Positions 9,643 through 18,969 are shown, numbered from the stretch's first letter. The stretch: DNA of 64,000 nucleotides from Pseudooceanicola nanhaiensis DSM 18065 (GCF_000688295.1 NZ_JHZF01000011.1:590288-654287); one strand, 5' to 3'. Made by a program: numbers and translations. Notes: a model not told the origin generated them from the sequence alone.

Positions 9643-9682
9643 GAGGCTTCTTGCCCCGCGGCGCGGACAGGGTCAACCGGGC

Positions 9683-10483
9683 CTATTCGGCGGCGGGTTT
9701 GACGCCGAGGCCCACCACGTTGCCGGCGGAGCCGGTCTCTTTCCGGATCGCCGCGTTCAGGCCGATGTTCAGCTCGGGCAGGATGTCGTCCAGCTCGGCC
9801 CTGAGCCGGTCCAGCTGGCTGCGCGCGACGCTCTCGTCCAGCTCCACCGCTTCCAGCCAGTGCCGCAGGTCGCGGGTGACGGCCTTGGCGGTCTCGAGCC
9901 GGTCGTTGAACTGTTCGATCTCTTCCTGGCGCTGCTTGAGGAAGGTCCGGGCGCGTTCGACCTTCTCCTCGGAATAGGTATCGGCCAGTTCGCGGGACAT
10001 CTGGCTCATCTGCGCGGCGGCCTCCAGGATGTCCGGCTCCAGCCGTCCGAGGTCGGGATGGTCGCGCAGGAAGGCGAGGCGTTCGCGCACGGCGTCGAAC
10101 TCGTGGCTCAGCCGGAACGCGCCGGCGCGGTCGGCGGCATGGGCGGTGACATAGGCATGGGCCACGTCATGCATCGAGATCCGGAAGTCACGATGCGCGC
10201 TTTCCAGCGACATCACGCGGTGGCTCATCGGCAGGAAGGCGCAGAGCGCCACGAAGAAGGCGGCAAGCCCGATCATCGCCCACATGCCGGCGCCTTCGAC
10301 CGGCGCGCCGTTCCACATCAGCGGCAGTTCCGGCCAGGCGATGACCCCGAAGGCGGCAAGCGCCACCGCAAGGCTTAAACCGAGGGCCAGCAGGAGCATG
10401 ACGCCCATGGTGACCGGCTGGATGATTTTCGTGAGGATGAGCGACGCGGTCCCCGACGGACCTGTGTGAGCTTGCGTGACCAT
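9683..10483 (-). CDS. Membrane protein with cytoplasmic coiled coil, function unknown
   Basis: I chose the ATG start MVTQAHTG (266 residues); a TTG start 42 bp upstream in the same frame is also possible. Two hydrophobic helices lie in the first third (MLLLALGLSLAVALAAFGV and MWAMIGLAAFFVALCAF). About 180 charged, heptad-like residues follow (LKQRQEEIEQFNDRLETA, LDRLRAELDDI), probably a coiled coil. Relatives in Rhodobacteraceae are conserved hypotheticals. The upstream region 10510–10570 is unusually AT-rich and contains a good minus-strand -10 hexamer TATACT, so transcription probably starts here. Confidence 0.7.
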   Translation of the reverse strand: MVTQAHTGPSGTASLILTKIIQPVTMGVMLLLALGLSLAVALAAFGVIAWPELPLMWNGAPVEGAGMWAMIGLAAFFVALCAFLPMSHRVMSLESAHRDFRISMHDVAHAYVTAHAADRAGAFRLSHEFDAVRERLAFLRDHPDLGRLEPDILEAAAQMSQMSRELADTYSEEKVERARTFLKQRQEEIEQFNDRLETAKAVTRDLRHWLEAVELDESVARSQLDRLRAELDDILPELNIGLNAAIRKETGSAGNVVGLGVKPAAE

Positions 10484-10581
10484 AACGCTGGCGACCCCTA
10501 AGTCTGGCGATAAATGATTCGGCAAAGAATTGCCGATAGTATAACACGACTTGAATATTTTAGTTCCGAAGGGTCAGTCGC

Positions 10582-11034
10582 TTAGCGCCGGGGGGCTGCC
10601 TTCAGCGCCCGTCCGGTGGCCCAGGACAGGGCCAGGCTGGCAAGAATACATCCGCTGAAAAGGTACAGGCCCCAGGCGGTTTCGACCCGTCCCACACCGA
10701 TGCCCTTGGCCATCGCGATATAGAGCGAAATCAGGAAGATATCGGCCATCGCAAGGCGTCCGGCCCATTCGGCGAGCGCCAGCGTCCGCGGCCCGGCGCG
10801 GCCCAGCTGGACGGCGAGCAGGGCGAGCGTCTTGGCATAGGGCGCGGCCAGCGCGAAGAGTGCCACGAGCGCGGCCAGGACCGGGTCCGTCCCGGCGAGC
10901 GAGGCGAGGCCCGAGAGCACGCTGATCTCGGACAGGCCGAAGAGCGGCAGCAGCCCGGCACGCATCAGCGGGGCCGTCCAGGCGACGGGGTAGAGCACCA
11001 GGAGCGCGAGCGAGGCCGCGACCGGCAGGCGCAT
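10582..11034 (-). CDS. PqiA-like membrane protein (paraquat-inducible A domain)
   Basis: A 150-residue protein with four hydrophobic helices, a single PqiA-type domain (LLVLYPVAWTAPLM, LADPV-like loops, ADIFLISLYIAM). It lacks the zinc-ribbon segment found in full-length PqiA. The ATG start overlaps the stop of the preceding ABC ATPase gene (ATGA). Being coupled to MlaF/MlaE-type genes suggests a part in lipid transport across the envelope; this is inference. Confidence 0.8.
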   Translation of the reverse strand: MRLPVAASLALLVLYPVAWTAPLMRAGLLPLFGLSEISVLSGLASLAGTDPVLAALVALFALAAPYAKTLALLAVQLGRAGPRTLALAEWAGRLAMADIFLISLYIAMAKGIGVGRVETAWGLYLFSGCILASLALSWATGRALKAAPRR

Positions 11035-11771
11035 CAGCGCACCGCGGGGATCGGGCCCTCGGCGCGGCCGTGGATGAACTGGTCGAGGTAGGGATCGCCG
11101 CTGTCGTCCATCCGCGCGACCGGTCCGGTCCAGCGGATCTTGCCCCCGTGCAGCATGGCCACGTCGTCGGCAATGGCCCGGACCGAGCTCATGTCGTGGG
11201 TGATCGTCATGGCGGTGGCGCCCATCTCGGTCACGATCTCGCGGATCAGCTCGTTGATGACGCCGGCCATGATCGGGTCGAGCCCGGTGGTGGGTTCGTC
11301 GAAGAAGATGATCTCGGGGTCCGCCGCGATGGCCCTGGCGAGCCCGACGCGCTTCTGCATCCCGCCAGACAGCTCGGCGGGCAGGCGGTCGGCCACCTCG
11401 GGCGCGAGGCCCACGCGGCGCAGCTTCTCGATCGCGATCTCCCGCGCCTCGGCCTTGGGGCGCTTGAGCGCGCCGCGCAGCAGGCGGAAGGCGACGTTCT
11501 GCCAGACGGGCAGCGAATCGAAAAGCGCGCCGCCCTGGAAGAGCATCCCGAACCGGGCGAGGAAGGCGTCGCGGTCCTTGCTCGCGCCCTCCACGGTGAT
11601 CGTGCCGCTGTCGGGCCGGATCAGGCCGAGGACGCATTTCAGCGCCACGGACTTGCCGGTGCCCGAGCCGCCGATGATGACCATCGAGGTGCCTTTCGGA
11701 ACCTCCAGCGTCATGCCCTGAAGGACATGGTTCCGGCCGAAGCTCTTGTGGACATCGTCGAAGCGGATCAT
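11034..11771 (-). CDS. mlaF: MlaF-like ABC transporter ATPase (phospholipid transport)
   Basis: A 245-residue ABC ATPase with Walker A GGSGTGKS, signature LSGGMQKR and Walker B IIFFDEPTTGLDPI, all intact. The Met-rich signature version is typical of MlaF-type ATPases. It works with the adjacent MlaE permease to move phospholipids between the membranes. It overlaps mlaE upstream by 4 bp and the PqiA-like gene downstream by the shared ATGA. Confidence 0.92.
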   Translation of the reverse strand: MIRFDDVHKSFGRNHVLQGMTLEVPKGTSMVIIGGSGTGKSVALKCVLGLIRPDSGTITVEGASKDRDAFLARFGMLFQGGALFDSLPVWQNVAFRLLRGALKRPKAEAREIAIEKLRRVGLAPEVADRLPAELSGGMQKRVGLARAIAADPEIIFFDEPTTGLDPIMAGVINELIREIVTEMGATAMTITHDMSSVRAIADDVAMLHGGKIRWTGPVARMDDSGDPYLDQFIHGRAEGPIPAVR

Positions 11772-12553
11772 AGCGAGAAGAACACCCCCGTCAGGAGGAA
11801 GTTCGCGGCCAGGATCATCACCGCCGCCGCCTCGACCGCGGACTTGGTGGCCCGGCCGACGCCCTGCGCGCCCCGGCCCGAGTTCATGCCCGCCTGGCAG
11901 CCCATGACGGCGGCGATGACGCCGAAGACCGCGCCCTTCACCAGCGACGAGATCACGTCGAGCGGCTCGAGGAAATCGACCGTGTTCTTGAGGTAGGTCG
12001 CCGGGTTGAAGCCCAGCGTGCCGGTCGCGACCTGGTAGCCGCCGAAGATGCCCACGATGTCGCCCACGCCGACCAGCACCGGGACCGTGATCAGCGCGGC
12101 CAGGACCCGCGGCACCGTGAGGTATTTCATCGGGTGGGTGGAGAGCGTGACGAGCGCGTCGATCTGCTCGGTCACCTTCATCGTCGCGATCTCGGCCGCG
12201 ATGGACGAGGTCACCCGCGCCGCGATCATCAGCCCGACGAGCACCGGGCCAAGCTCGCGCACCATGCCGATGGCGACGATCTGGGGGACCACCGCCTCGG
12301 CATCGAAACGCGCGCCGCCGGCGTAGATCTGGAGCGCCAGCGCCCCGCCGGTGAAGACCGCGGTCAGGCCGACGACGGGCAGCGAGAGCCAGCCGATCTG
12401 GAGGACCTGCACGCCCAGCTCGCGCGCGTAGAACGGCGGCCGGACGACATGGCTGAGCGTCTCGAGGAAGAACAGCGTCACCCGTCCGATCATCGCGAAC
12501 AGGGCCAGCACCCGTGCCCCGACCGCGGCAAGGGGGCGTGTGAGGACCGCCAT
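11768..12553 (-). CDS. mlaE: MlaE-like ABC transporter permease
   Basis: A 261-residue permease starting MAVLTRPLAAV. It has an N-terminal amphipathic segment, then five to six membrane helices, and the conserved MlaE stretches VAIGMVRELGPVLVGLMIA and EIATMKVTEQIDAL. It pairs with the overlapping ATPase gene. No MlaD/MCE substrate-binding gene is next to it, so that partner must be elsewhere. It starts 2 bp past the alr stop. Confidence 0.92.
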   Translation of the reverse strand: MAVLTRPLAAVGARVLALFAMIGRVTLFFLETLSHVVRPPFYARELGVQVLQIGWLSLPVVGLTAVFTGGALALQIYAGGARFDAEAVVPQIVAIGMVRELGPVLVGLMIAARVTSSIAAEIATMKVTEQIDALVTLSTHPMKYLTVPRVLAALITVPVLVGVGDIVGIFGGYQVATGTLGFNPATYLKNTVDFLEPLDVISSLVKGAVFGVIAAVMGCQAGMNSGRGAQGVGRATKSAVEAAAVMILAANFLLTGVFFSL

Positions 12554-12555
12554 GC

Positions 12556-13599
12556 TCAGCCGCCCGCGTAGCGCCGCGTGTAGCGGTGACCGAGCTGGGT
12601 GAGAATCTCGTAGCCGATGGTGCCCGCATTGTCGGCGAGGTCGTCGACCCCCTGCCGGTGGCCCAGCAGGCTCAGCCGGTCCGGCACCTCGGGAAGGTGG
12701 GTGATGTCGACGCCGATCAGGTCCATCGAGATGCGGCCGCGGATCGGGCAGGGCGTCTCGCCGAAATACATCGCGGTCATCGGCCCCATGATGCGCTGGA
12801 TCCCGTCGGCATAGCCGGCCGAGACGGTGGCGATGCGGCAGGGCGCCTCTGCCGTCCAGGTGTTGCCGTAGCCCACCGTCTCGCCCGCGGCGAGCTCGCG
12901 CGTCTGGATCACCGGCAGGTCGAGATGCGCGACCGGATGGGCCTGCTCGAACGGGCGGCCGCCATAGAGGCCGATGCCGGGCCGGGTGAGATCGAAATGA
13001 TAGTCGGATCCCAGCAGGATGCCCCCGGTGGCCGAGAGCGAACGCGGCACGTCGAGCCCCTCGGTCATCGCCTTGAAGGTTTTGAGCTGCTGCGGATTCA
13101 TCGGGTGGTCGGGTTCGTCGGCGCAGGCGAGGTGCGACATGACGATGGTGAGGCTCTGCTCTTCCGCGATCCCGCGGACGGCCTGCCATTCGGCGGGCTC
13201 CATCCCGAGCCGGTTCATCCCGGTGTCGAGCTGCACGCCGAAGCGGTGGCCGGGCAGGGCCTCCACATGGCGGAGCATCTGGTCGAGCGAGTTGATCATC
13301 GGCACGAGGTCGAGGTCGTGGATCATGTCGGTGTCGCCGCGCATGTGTCCGCCGAAGACGTTGATCTCGACCCCCGGCCCGAGCGCCTCGCGCACCTTGG
13401 CGCCTTCTTCGGCCACGGCGACGAAGAAGCGGCGTGCGCCCGCGCGGGCAAGCGCCTTTGCCACGCGGCCCGCGCCCAGCCCGTAGCCGTCGGCCTTGAC
13501 CACCGCGGCGGTCTCGACCCGGTCGTCGGAGAATGCGTTCAGCGCCTGCCAGTTGGCAATCAGCGCGTCGAGGTCGATGGTAAGCTGTCCCGTTCCCAT
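12556..13599 (-). CDS. alr: Alanine racemase
   Basis: PLP enzyme that makes D-alanine for peptidoglycan. I chose the start [14 protein letters not shown] (347 residues); an ATG 36 bp upstream is possible but adds a non-conserved tail. The PLP lysine is in [11 protein letters not shown] (Lys35 with this start). The second catalytic residue, Tyr, is in SAGYADG, and the MNRLGM substrate motif is present. It lies first in a tight minus-strand run with mlaE and mlaF. Confidence 0.94.
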   Translation of the reverse strand: MGTGQLTIDLDALIANWQALNAFSDDRVETAAVVKADGYGLGAGRVAKALARAGARRFFVAVAEEGAKVREALGPGVEINVFGGHMRGDTDMIHDLDLVPMINSLDQMLRHVEALPGHRFGVQLDTGMNRLGMEPAEWQAVRGIAEEQSLTIVMSHLACADEPDHPMNPQQLKTFKAMTEGLDVPRSLSATGGILLGSDYHFDLTRPGIGLYGGRPFEQAHPVAHLDLPVIQTRELAAGETVGYGNTWTAEAPCRIATVSAGYADGIQRIMGPMTAMYFGETPCPIRGRISMDLIGVDITHLPEVPDRLSLLGHRQGVDDLADNAGTIGYEILTQLGHRYTRRYAGG

Positions 13600-13664
13600 G
13601 CCCGCGTTTCTGACCGGAGCGGCAGGGGGGTGCAAGGGACAAAGCGCCGCTTTTCAACCGCAGG

Positions 13665-14501
13665 TCAGGGTTCCCAGTTGTTGCGGTAGTTTTCCCATAT
13701 CTTCTCGCCCACGAGGCAATCGTAGCCGCCGCCCGACTGCACCCTGAGCACCCGCGCGCGGCGCGCCTGCGGCGGCACCGGGTCGGGCTGACGCCCCGCG
13801 ATCTCGAGCACCAGCTTGCGGCGCACGGCGGCGGCGAATTCGGACCAGTCGTCGACCGGGATGACGAAGCTGCCCGTGCCGCCGATCACGCAATCGGTGT
13901 AATAGAGGTCGAGATCCTCGAGCTGCCAGTGGCTGCCCATCCCTTCCTGCGTCATCAGAGGCAGGCCGTTGATCGTGATCCCCCGTGCCAGCACCGCGTC
14001 GCGGGCCGACAGGACCGGCATGCCGTCGTTGTTGGGTCCGTCGCCCGAGATGTCGATCACCCGCCGCAGCCCGGTGAAGCCGTTGTCGTCGAACATCGCG
14101 GCGCCCATGGTCAGGGCGGACGAGATGGAGGTGCGCCGCATGCCGGTGGAGAAATGGCTTTCCAGCCGCTGCGCGAAGGCCTGCGCGTCGGCGAGACTGC
14201 CGATCACCGCCCAGTCGTTGACCACCCGCTGCGAATAGCTGCCCGCCCATTCGACATAGGCGATGGCGATATGGCCTAGGAAACCCGCGCCGATGGCATT
14301 CAGCACCGCGTCGGAGACCAGCGCCTCCGCATAGCCGCGGCGCTGGATTTCAAGTTCGTTCGGCGTCATGGAGCGCGAGACGTCGACCAGAAGCAGAAGC
14401 TCCACATCGACCTCGACCGAGGCGGGATCGTAGGGCTCCACCTGCGCGGCAACGGGGGCGCCGAGCAGCGTCGCCAGTGATAGCAGAAACGCCCTGAGCA
14501 T
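13665..14501 (-). CDS. Secreted DUF1194 protein with von Willebrand-like fold
   Basis: A 278-residue protein with a cleavable signal peptide (MLRAFLLSLATLLGAPVAAQ). The DUF1194 domain carries a metal-site motif DVSRSM, the DxSxS pattern of von Willebrand A domains, near residue 40, and the SGDGPNNDG segment typical of the family. Probably periplasmic. It contains two late cysteines (YTDCVIGG, YDCLVG) that could form a disulfide. Function unknown; the gene is not obviously coupled to its neighbours. Confidence 0.82.
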   Translation of the reverse strand: MLRAFLLSLATLLGAPVAAQVEPYDPASVEVDVELLLLVDVSRSMTPNELEIQRRGYAEALVSDAVLNAIGAGFLGHIAIAYVEWAGSYSQRVVNDWAVIGSLADAQAFAQRLESHFSTGMRRTSISSALTMGAAMFDDNGFTGLRRVIDISGDGPNNDGMPVLSARDAVLARGITINGLPLMTQEGMGSHWQLEDLDLYYTDCVIGGTGSFVIPVDDWSEFAAAVRRKLVLEIAGRQPDPVPPQARRARVLRVQSGGGYDCLVGEKIWENYRNNWEP

Positions 14502-14590
14502 GGCCCAACTGTCCCTGCGTCACCCGCGCCTGTCCAGCGCTACCTTCGATTGCACGGAAAGGTGAATGGCCGTACGAGGCCGCCGCCGCT

Positions 14591-15835
14591 TCAGGCAGCG
14601 TCGTCCTCGGGCAGGATGCGGCCGACGGCCCAGCGGGCGGTCAGCCCGTGGATCACCGTCGAGGCGAAGACGACGAAGACCACCAGTGCCCAGAGCGCGC
14701 GTTCGTTGACGAACTCGATATGGCTCGCGGCATAGGCGAGATAGTAGACCGAACCGATGCCGCGCACGCCGTAGAACGCGGTCAGCCAGCGCTCGCCGTC
14801 GCGCATGCCGGAGCGCACCAGACCGATGCGCCCGGCGAGGGGACGGATCACCAGCAGCAGGCCGAAGCCGATCAGGGAATGGCGCCAGTCGAGCTCGTTC
14901 CAGAGCAATGGCATCAGGCTGCCGAGCAGCACCAGCAGGATCGAGGTCGCCGCCTGCTCGATGGAATCCGAGAACACGTGCAGGCGCTGGTGGATCCGGT
15001 GCTCCAGCTCGCCCCGCCGGCAGACGATGCCCGCGACGAAGGCGGCGATGAACCCGTAGCCCTCGGCCAGCTCGACCAGCCCGTAGGCCAACAGCACGGC
15101 GCCGAGCGCAAGCGATCCCGGCCCCGCATCGGCCAGCCGCGTGTGGCGCACGCCCGAGAACAGGAGCTGGGCGACGATCCATCCGATCCCCGCGCCGAGC
15201 GCCGCGCCCATGACGATCCGGTAGATCATGTCGAGCAGCAGCCATTCCGTGAACCAGCCGCCCTCGGGCTGCACCGCGACATGCAGGGCGAGGTAGACGA
15301 AGGGGAAGGCGAGCCCGTCGTTCAGCCCGGCCTCGGTCGTCAGGGTGAAGCGGACGGGATGCTCCTTGCCCTCGAGCGGCGGGCCGACCTGCACGTCGCC
15401 GGCAAGGACCGGGTCGGTCGGGGCAAGCACCGCCCCCAGCACCAGCGCCCCCGCGACGGTCAGCCCGGCCAGCCACCAGCCCAGGAAGGCGACCGCCGCG
15501 ATGGTCAACGGCATGGTGATCGCCAGCAGGCCGATGGTCGGTCGCCAGTGCTGCAGGTTGCGCAGGTCGTCGATCCTCAGCCCGGTGGCGAAGAGCACGA
15601 CGATCACGACGATCTCGGCCGTGATCTCCCAGATCTTCGGGTTCTCGGACGGGTCGAGGAAGGCCGTCGCATCGGGAAAGATCAGCGCGGCGACCAGCCC
15701 CACGAGCATCAGGATCGCCGATCCGGCCGGCGGATGCCGGAACAGCTTCATCGGCAGCCACCACGACAGCAGCAGGGCGCCGCCGGTGATGGCGAGCAGA
15801 ATGTGGTAGGAGGTGAACCCGAAGAAGTCGTCCAT
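14591..15835 (-). CDS. Cation:proton antiporter (NhaP/CPA1 type)
   Basis: A polytopic membrane protein, 414 residues from the start MDDFFGFTSYH. The frame is open about 50 codons further upstream to 15982, but that part is polar and unlikely to be coding. About 12 helices are visible, with the CPA1 signature LGAVLAPTDPVLAGDV containing the ion-binding Asp, and the second conserved segment LNDGLAFPFVYLA. Likely exchanges Na+ or K+ for H+. It diverges from the unknown gene at 16065. Confidence 0.9.
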   Translation of the reverse strand: MDDFFGFTSYHILLAITGGALLLSWWLPMKLFRHPPAGSAILMLVGLVAALIFPDATAFLDPSENPKIWEITAEIVVIVVLFATGLRIDDLRNLQHWRPTIGLLAITMPLTIAAVAFLGWWLAGLTVAGALVLGAVLAPTDPVLAGDVQVGPPLEGKEHPVRFTLTTEAGLNDGLAFPFVYLALHVAVQPEGGWFTEWLLLDMIYRIVMGAALGAGIGWIVAQLLFSGVRHTRLADAGPGSLALGAVLLAYGLVELAEGYGFIAAFVAGIVCRRGELEHRIHQRLHVFSDSIEQAATSILLVLLGSLMPLLWNELDWRHSLIGFGLLLVIRPLAGRIGLVRSGMRDGERWLTAFYGVRGIGSVYYLAYAASHIEFVNERALWALVVFVVFASTVIHGLTARWAVGRILPEDDAA

Positions 15836-15959
15836 GGGGTAAGGCAACCCCGCCAGGTGCCCGCGGTTCCCGGAGGGGGCGACTGACGGGGCGGGGGTTT
15901 GTGCGGCGGCCCCTGCGGGGGACCGGTGAAATTCCGCCAACCGCACCGCATCCGCCGCG

Positions 15960-16060
15960 CCATCCGCCCGCGACATATTCATTTACGGGAAAATATGTGA
16001 TACAACTCAACCATTGAGAGAGAAAATTTTCAGACCGTTCATTTCAGCAATCGGAGCGAT
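15960..16060 (+). promoter_or_regulatory. AT-rich upstream region of the 383-aa gene
   Basis: This ~100 bp is strikingly AT-rich for the window (cgacatattcatttac, gggaaaatatgtgatac, gagagaaaattttcag). It lies between the divergent antiporter and the 383-residue gene and probably holds their promoters. No exact -35/-10 pair stands out, and I cannot name a regulator. Confidence 0.45.
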
Positions 16061-16064
16061 TGAC

Positions 16065-17216
16065 ATGCAGGATTATTCTCCCGGCTCGGCCGGCGCCCAT
16101 CGTGAGATCCGTGTCGCCAGGCCCAATGAACCGGATCTCGGTCCGCTGCGGCTTCTGCCGGGCACATGGGCCAATATCCGTCCGGAACACCGGGTCACGA
16201 ACAACGACGGCACCCCGAACCTCTTCAAGGGCGAAGGCACCCTGACCGGACAGGGTCAGAGCCCCTTCGACGGGCGCGGCTGGAACCTGATCGCGCTGCC
16301 CTTCGCCGAGGCCGGCGCGCGGCGCAACTACCGCGTCCTGATGAACCAGTACAACGAGGTGCTGGAATTCAAATTCATCGACGACGGTGTCCCGAACCGG
16401 GGCATCACGCAGGAGACCCCGGCCCAGAACGCGGACCAGCGGGTGGCGGCGCTCGATTACCAGCAGATGATCGCGCAGATAAAGGCCGAAGACGCCTCGG
16501 TCAGCGGCACGGCCGGCGATCCCGAACTGCCGATCCACCACGAGCCCGGGTTCTTCCTGCACATGAAGGATCAGACGATCAACGGCTTCGACATCGCCCG
16601 GCTGGCCACCATCCCGCATGGCGATGCGGCCGCGGCACTCGGCCGCGCGGCCTCGTTCGACGGCCCGCCCAGCATCCCGCCGCTGTCGGGCCTTCCCGAA
16701 GGTGTCGCCTCGAACATCGCCGCGGCGGTGAACCAGGCGACCGAGGACAGCTATCTCTTCCCCTATCGGCATTTCATCGACCAGCCCTTCAAGGGCGTGA
16801 TCGGCGACGCGGGCTTCCCGGGCTTCGGGCCGGATGACACGAACCTGCTCCTGCGGCTCGGCATGCCGCCCAATGTCGTGCGCACGACGGAACTGGTCCT
16901 TGAGACGGACGTGATGGAGGGCGGGATCAACAACATCCCCTTCATCGTGCGGCAGGCGAACCCGACGCTGATGCGGTCGACCTTCTGGATCATGGAGCTC
17001 GACGAGATGGACGAGGACGGCGACCCGCGGCTGGTGCTGGCCTATTCGCAGTTCATCTTCCTGGACTTCTTCGGACGGTTCGACGGGCGGCCGGGCCTGA
17101 TCCGCTGGCCGCATGTCTCGATCAACATGATGGAGCGGATCGAGAAGCCCGCGCGTCCGGCCGAGGAGGCGACGGTGATCGCGTCGGCCAACCTGTCCGA
17201 GAAAACCTACGCGTAA
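16065..17216 (+). CDS. Conserved-looking protein of unknown function, 383 aa
   Basis: I do not recognise the family with confidence. The start ATG (MQDYSPGSAG) has an ggagcg ribosome site 8 bp upstream; a TTG start 51 bp earlier gives an AT-biased, poorly conserved-looking extension. There is no signal peptide and no membrane helix. The first third has LRLLPGTWAN and YRVLMNQYNEVLEF, which faintly recall calycin or nitrobindin-type heme-binding barrels. The C-terminus has TFWIMELDE, QFIFLDFFGRFDGR and WPHVSINMM. The codon use looks native. A lipid- or heme-binding role is a guess only. Confidence 0.6.
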   Translation: MQDYSPGSAGAHREIRVARPNEPDLGPLRLLPGTWANIRPEHRVTNNDGTPNLFKGEGTLTGQGQSPFDGRGWNLIALPFAEAGARRNYRVLMNQYNEVLEFKFIDDGVPNRGITQETPAQNADQRVAALDYQQMIAQIKAEDASVSGTAGDPELPIHHEPGFFLHMKDQTINGFDIARLATIPHGDAAAALGRAASFDGPPSIPPLSGLPEGVASNIAAAVNQATEDSYLFPYRHFIDQPFKGVIGDAGFPGFGPDDTNLLLRLGMPPNVVRTTELVLETDVMEGGINNIPFIVRQANPTLMRSTFWIMELDEMDEDGDPRLVLAYSQFIFLDFFGRFDGRPGLIRWPHVSINMMERIEKPARPAEEATVIASANLSEKTYA

Positions 17217-17256
17217 ACCTCGGGTTCCGGGGTCACGCGGCCCCGGAAACGGCGAC

Positions 17257-17281
17257 CCCCGCCTCCCGAAGGAGGCAGGGG
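17257..17281. terminator. Hairpin between convergent genes
   Basis: GC-rich stem ccccgcctcc/ggaggc-a-gggg with a cgaa tetraloop and one bulged A, between the unknown gene and convergent dnaB. There is no T tract on either side, so intrinsic termination is uncertain, but the position suits a bidirectional transcript end. Confidence 0.45.
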
Positions 17282-17306
17282 CCGCTCTGCTCGATAATGC
17301 CGGGTC

Positions 17307-18803
17307 TCAGTAGCCGTCGTCGTTGCCGTTCTGCCAGGGCTTCACGAGGTTGCCGAACCGGGTGAAGCGGCCGTCGAAGCTCAGCTCCACGGTGCCGATC
17401 GGCCCGTGGCGCTGCTTGCCGATGACGACCTCGGCCTTGCCGTGGAGCCGCTCCATGCGCTCCTGCCAGGCGGCGATCTCTTCCATCTTGTCGTCCGAGG
17501 GCTTCTCGCGTTCGACGTAATATTCCTCGCGGAAGACGAACATGACCACGTCCGCGTCCTGCTCGATCGAGCCCGATTCCCGCAGGTCCGAGAGCTGCGG
17601 ACGCTTGTCCTCGCGGCTCTCCACCTGACGCGACAGCTGCGAGAGCGCGATCACGGGGATGTTCAGCTCCTTCGCGATCGCCTTCATGCCCATCGAGATC
17701 TCGGCGATCTCGTTCACCCGGTTCTCGGCCGTGCCGCGGACGAGCTGAAGGTAGTCGACGATCAGGAGGTCGAGCCCGTGGGTCCGCTTCAGCCGCCGCG
17801 CCCGTGCGGCGAGCTGGGCGATCGGCAGGGCGGGCGTGTCGTCGATGTAGAGCGGGCAGGATTCGAGCGTCTTCGCGGCCTCGACGAAGCGGCGGAACTC
17901 CTCCTCCGTCATGTCGCCCTTGCGGATCTGCTCCGAGGGCACCTCGGCCGCCTCGGACAGGACCCGGGCGGCCAGCTGCTCGGCCGACATCTCGAGCGAG
18001 TAGAAACCCACGACGCCGCCGTCGATGGCGCCCTCGGTCCCGTCATGCCGGATGCCGCGCTTGTAGGCCTTGGCCACGTTGAAGGCGATGTTGGTGGCGA
18101 GCGAGGTCTTCCCCATCGAGGGCCGCCCGGCGAGGATCAGAAGGTCCGAGGGGTGCAGGCCGCCGAGCTTCTTGTCCATGTCCACGAGCCCGGTGGAGAT
18201 CCCCGCAAGGCCCCCCTCGCGCTGGTAGGCGGCGTTCGCGACGTTCACCGCGTCGGTGACGGCACGCAGGAAGGACACGAAGCCGCTCTCGGTCTGGCCC
18301 TGTTCGGACAGCTTGTAGAGCTGCTGCTCGGCCTCGACGATCTGCTCCTTCGGCTCGGACTTCACGTCGACCTTGGCGGCCTTGGCCGAGATCTCCTGCC
18401 CGAGCGCGATCAGCTGGCGACGGATCGCCATGTCATAGATCATCTGGGCGTAATCCTTGGCCGCATAGGCCGAGACGGCCGCGCCCGCGATCCGCGCCAG
18501 GTAGGCGGGTCCGCCCAGTTCCTTCAGCCCCTCGTCATCCTCGAGGAACGCCTTCAGCGTCACCGGGGAGGCGAGATTGTTCTTCGCGATCCGCGCCGCG
18601 GCGGTCTCGAAGATGCGCGCGTGCACCGGTTCGTAGAAGTGCTGCGGGCCGATGATGCCCGCGATCTTGTCGTAGATGTCGTTGTTGGTCAGCAGCGCGC
18701 CCAGGAGCTGCTGCTCCGCCTCGATGGAATGCGGCACACGGTCCGCGGCGTCGGACTGGGGCACAAGGGCCCCGCCGGCGTCAATCCTCGCATGGTCGTT
18801 CAT
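17307..18803 (-). CDS. dnaB: Replicative DNA helicase DnaB
   Basis: Hexameric helicase that unwinds the fork 5'→3'. The 498-residue protein has the N-terminal DnaB domain (VPHSIEAEQQLLGALL), a linker, and the RecA-like domain with Walker A GRPSMGKTS and the DnaB segment LLIVDYLQLVRG, then LSQLSRQVESR and EQDADVVMFVFRE. No intein is present. Two DnaA-box-like sites lie about 150 bp upstream of its start. Confidence 0.96.
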   Translation of the reverse strand: MNDHARIDAGGALVPQSDAADRVPHSIEAEQQLLGALLTNNDIYDKIAGIIGPQHFYEPVHARIFETAAARIAKNNLASPVTLKAFLEDDEGLKELGGPAYLARIAGAAVSAYAAKDYAQMIYDMAIRRQLIALGQEISAKAAKVDVKSEPKEQIVEAEQQLYKLSEQGQTESGFVSFLRAVTDAVNVANAAYQREGGLAGISTGLVDMDKKLGGLHPSDLLILAGRPSMGKTSLATNIAFNVAKAYKRGIRHDGTEGAIDGGVVGFYSLEMSAEQLAARVLSEAAEVPSEQIRKGDMTEEEFRRFVEAAKTLESCPLYIDDTPALPIAQLAARARRLKRTHGLDLLIVDYLQLVRGTAENRVNEIAEISMGMKAIAKELNIPVIALSQLSRQVESREDKRPQLSDLRESGSIEQDADVVMFVFREEYYVEREKPSDDKMEEIAAWQERMERLHGKAEVVIGKQRHGPIGTVELSFDGRFTRFGNLVKPWQNGNDDGY

Positions 18804-18949
18804 CTCGTCCCCTCGCAGCCCACGAGCCGCCTCGGCGCGTCTCCCGCGCCGGTCTGCCCGCTGCCTCGATATGCGCGTCTCGGACGACGCGTCGTTCTGT
18901 GAAACGAAGCATTAACCGAGGCCCCGGGCGACCGGCAATCTGGATATCC

Positions 18950-18969
18950 TGTGGATGATCTGTGCATAA
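18950..18969 (-). promoter_or_regulatory. Two DnaA-box-like sites upstream of dnaB
   Basis: Read on the minus strand, 18969–18961 is TTATGCACA, an exact fit to the DnaA-box consensus TTWTNCACA. Positions 18958–18950 are TCATCCACA, one mismatch from TTATCCACA. They are on the same strand, 2 bp apart, about 150 bp before the dnaB start. They may allow DnaA to regulate dnaB; a chance match of one site is possible in any genome. Confidence 0.45.

Noticed and set aside
16014-16064. A TTG start extending the 383-aa protein by 17 residues
   Set aside because: The ATG at 16065 has a better ribosome site, and the extension is AT-biased promoter-like DNA.
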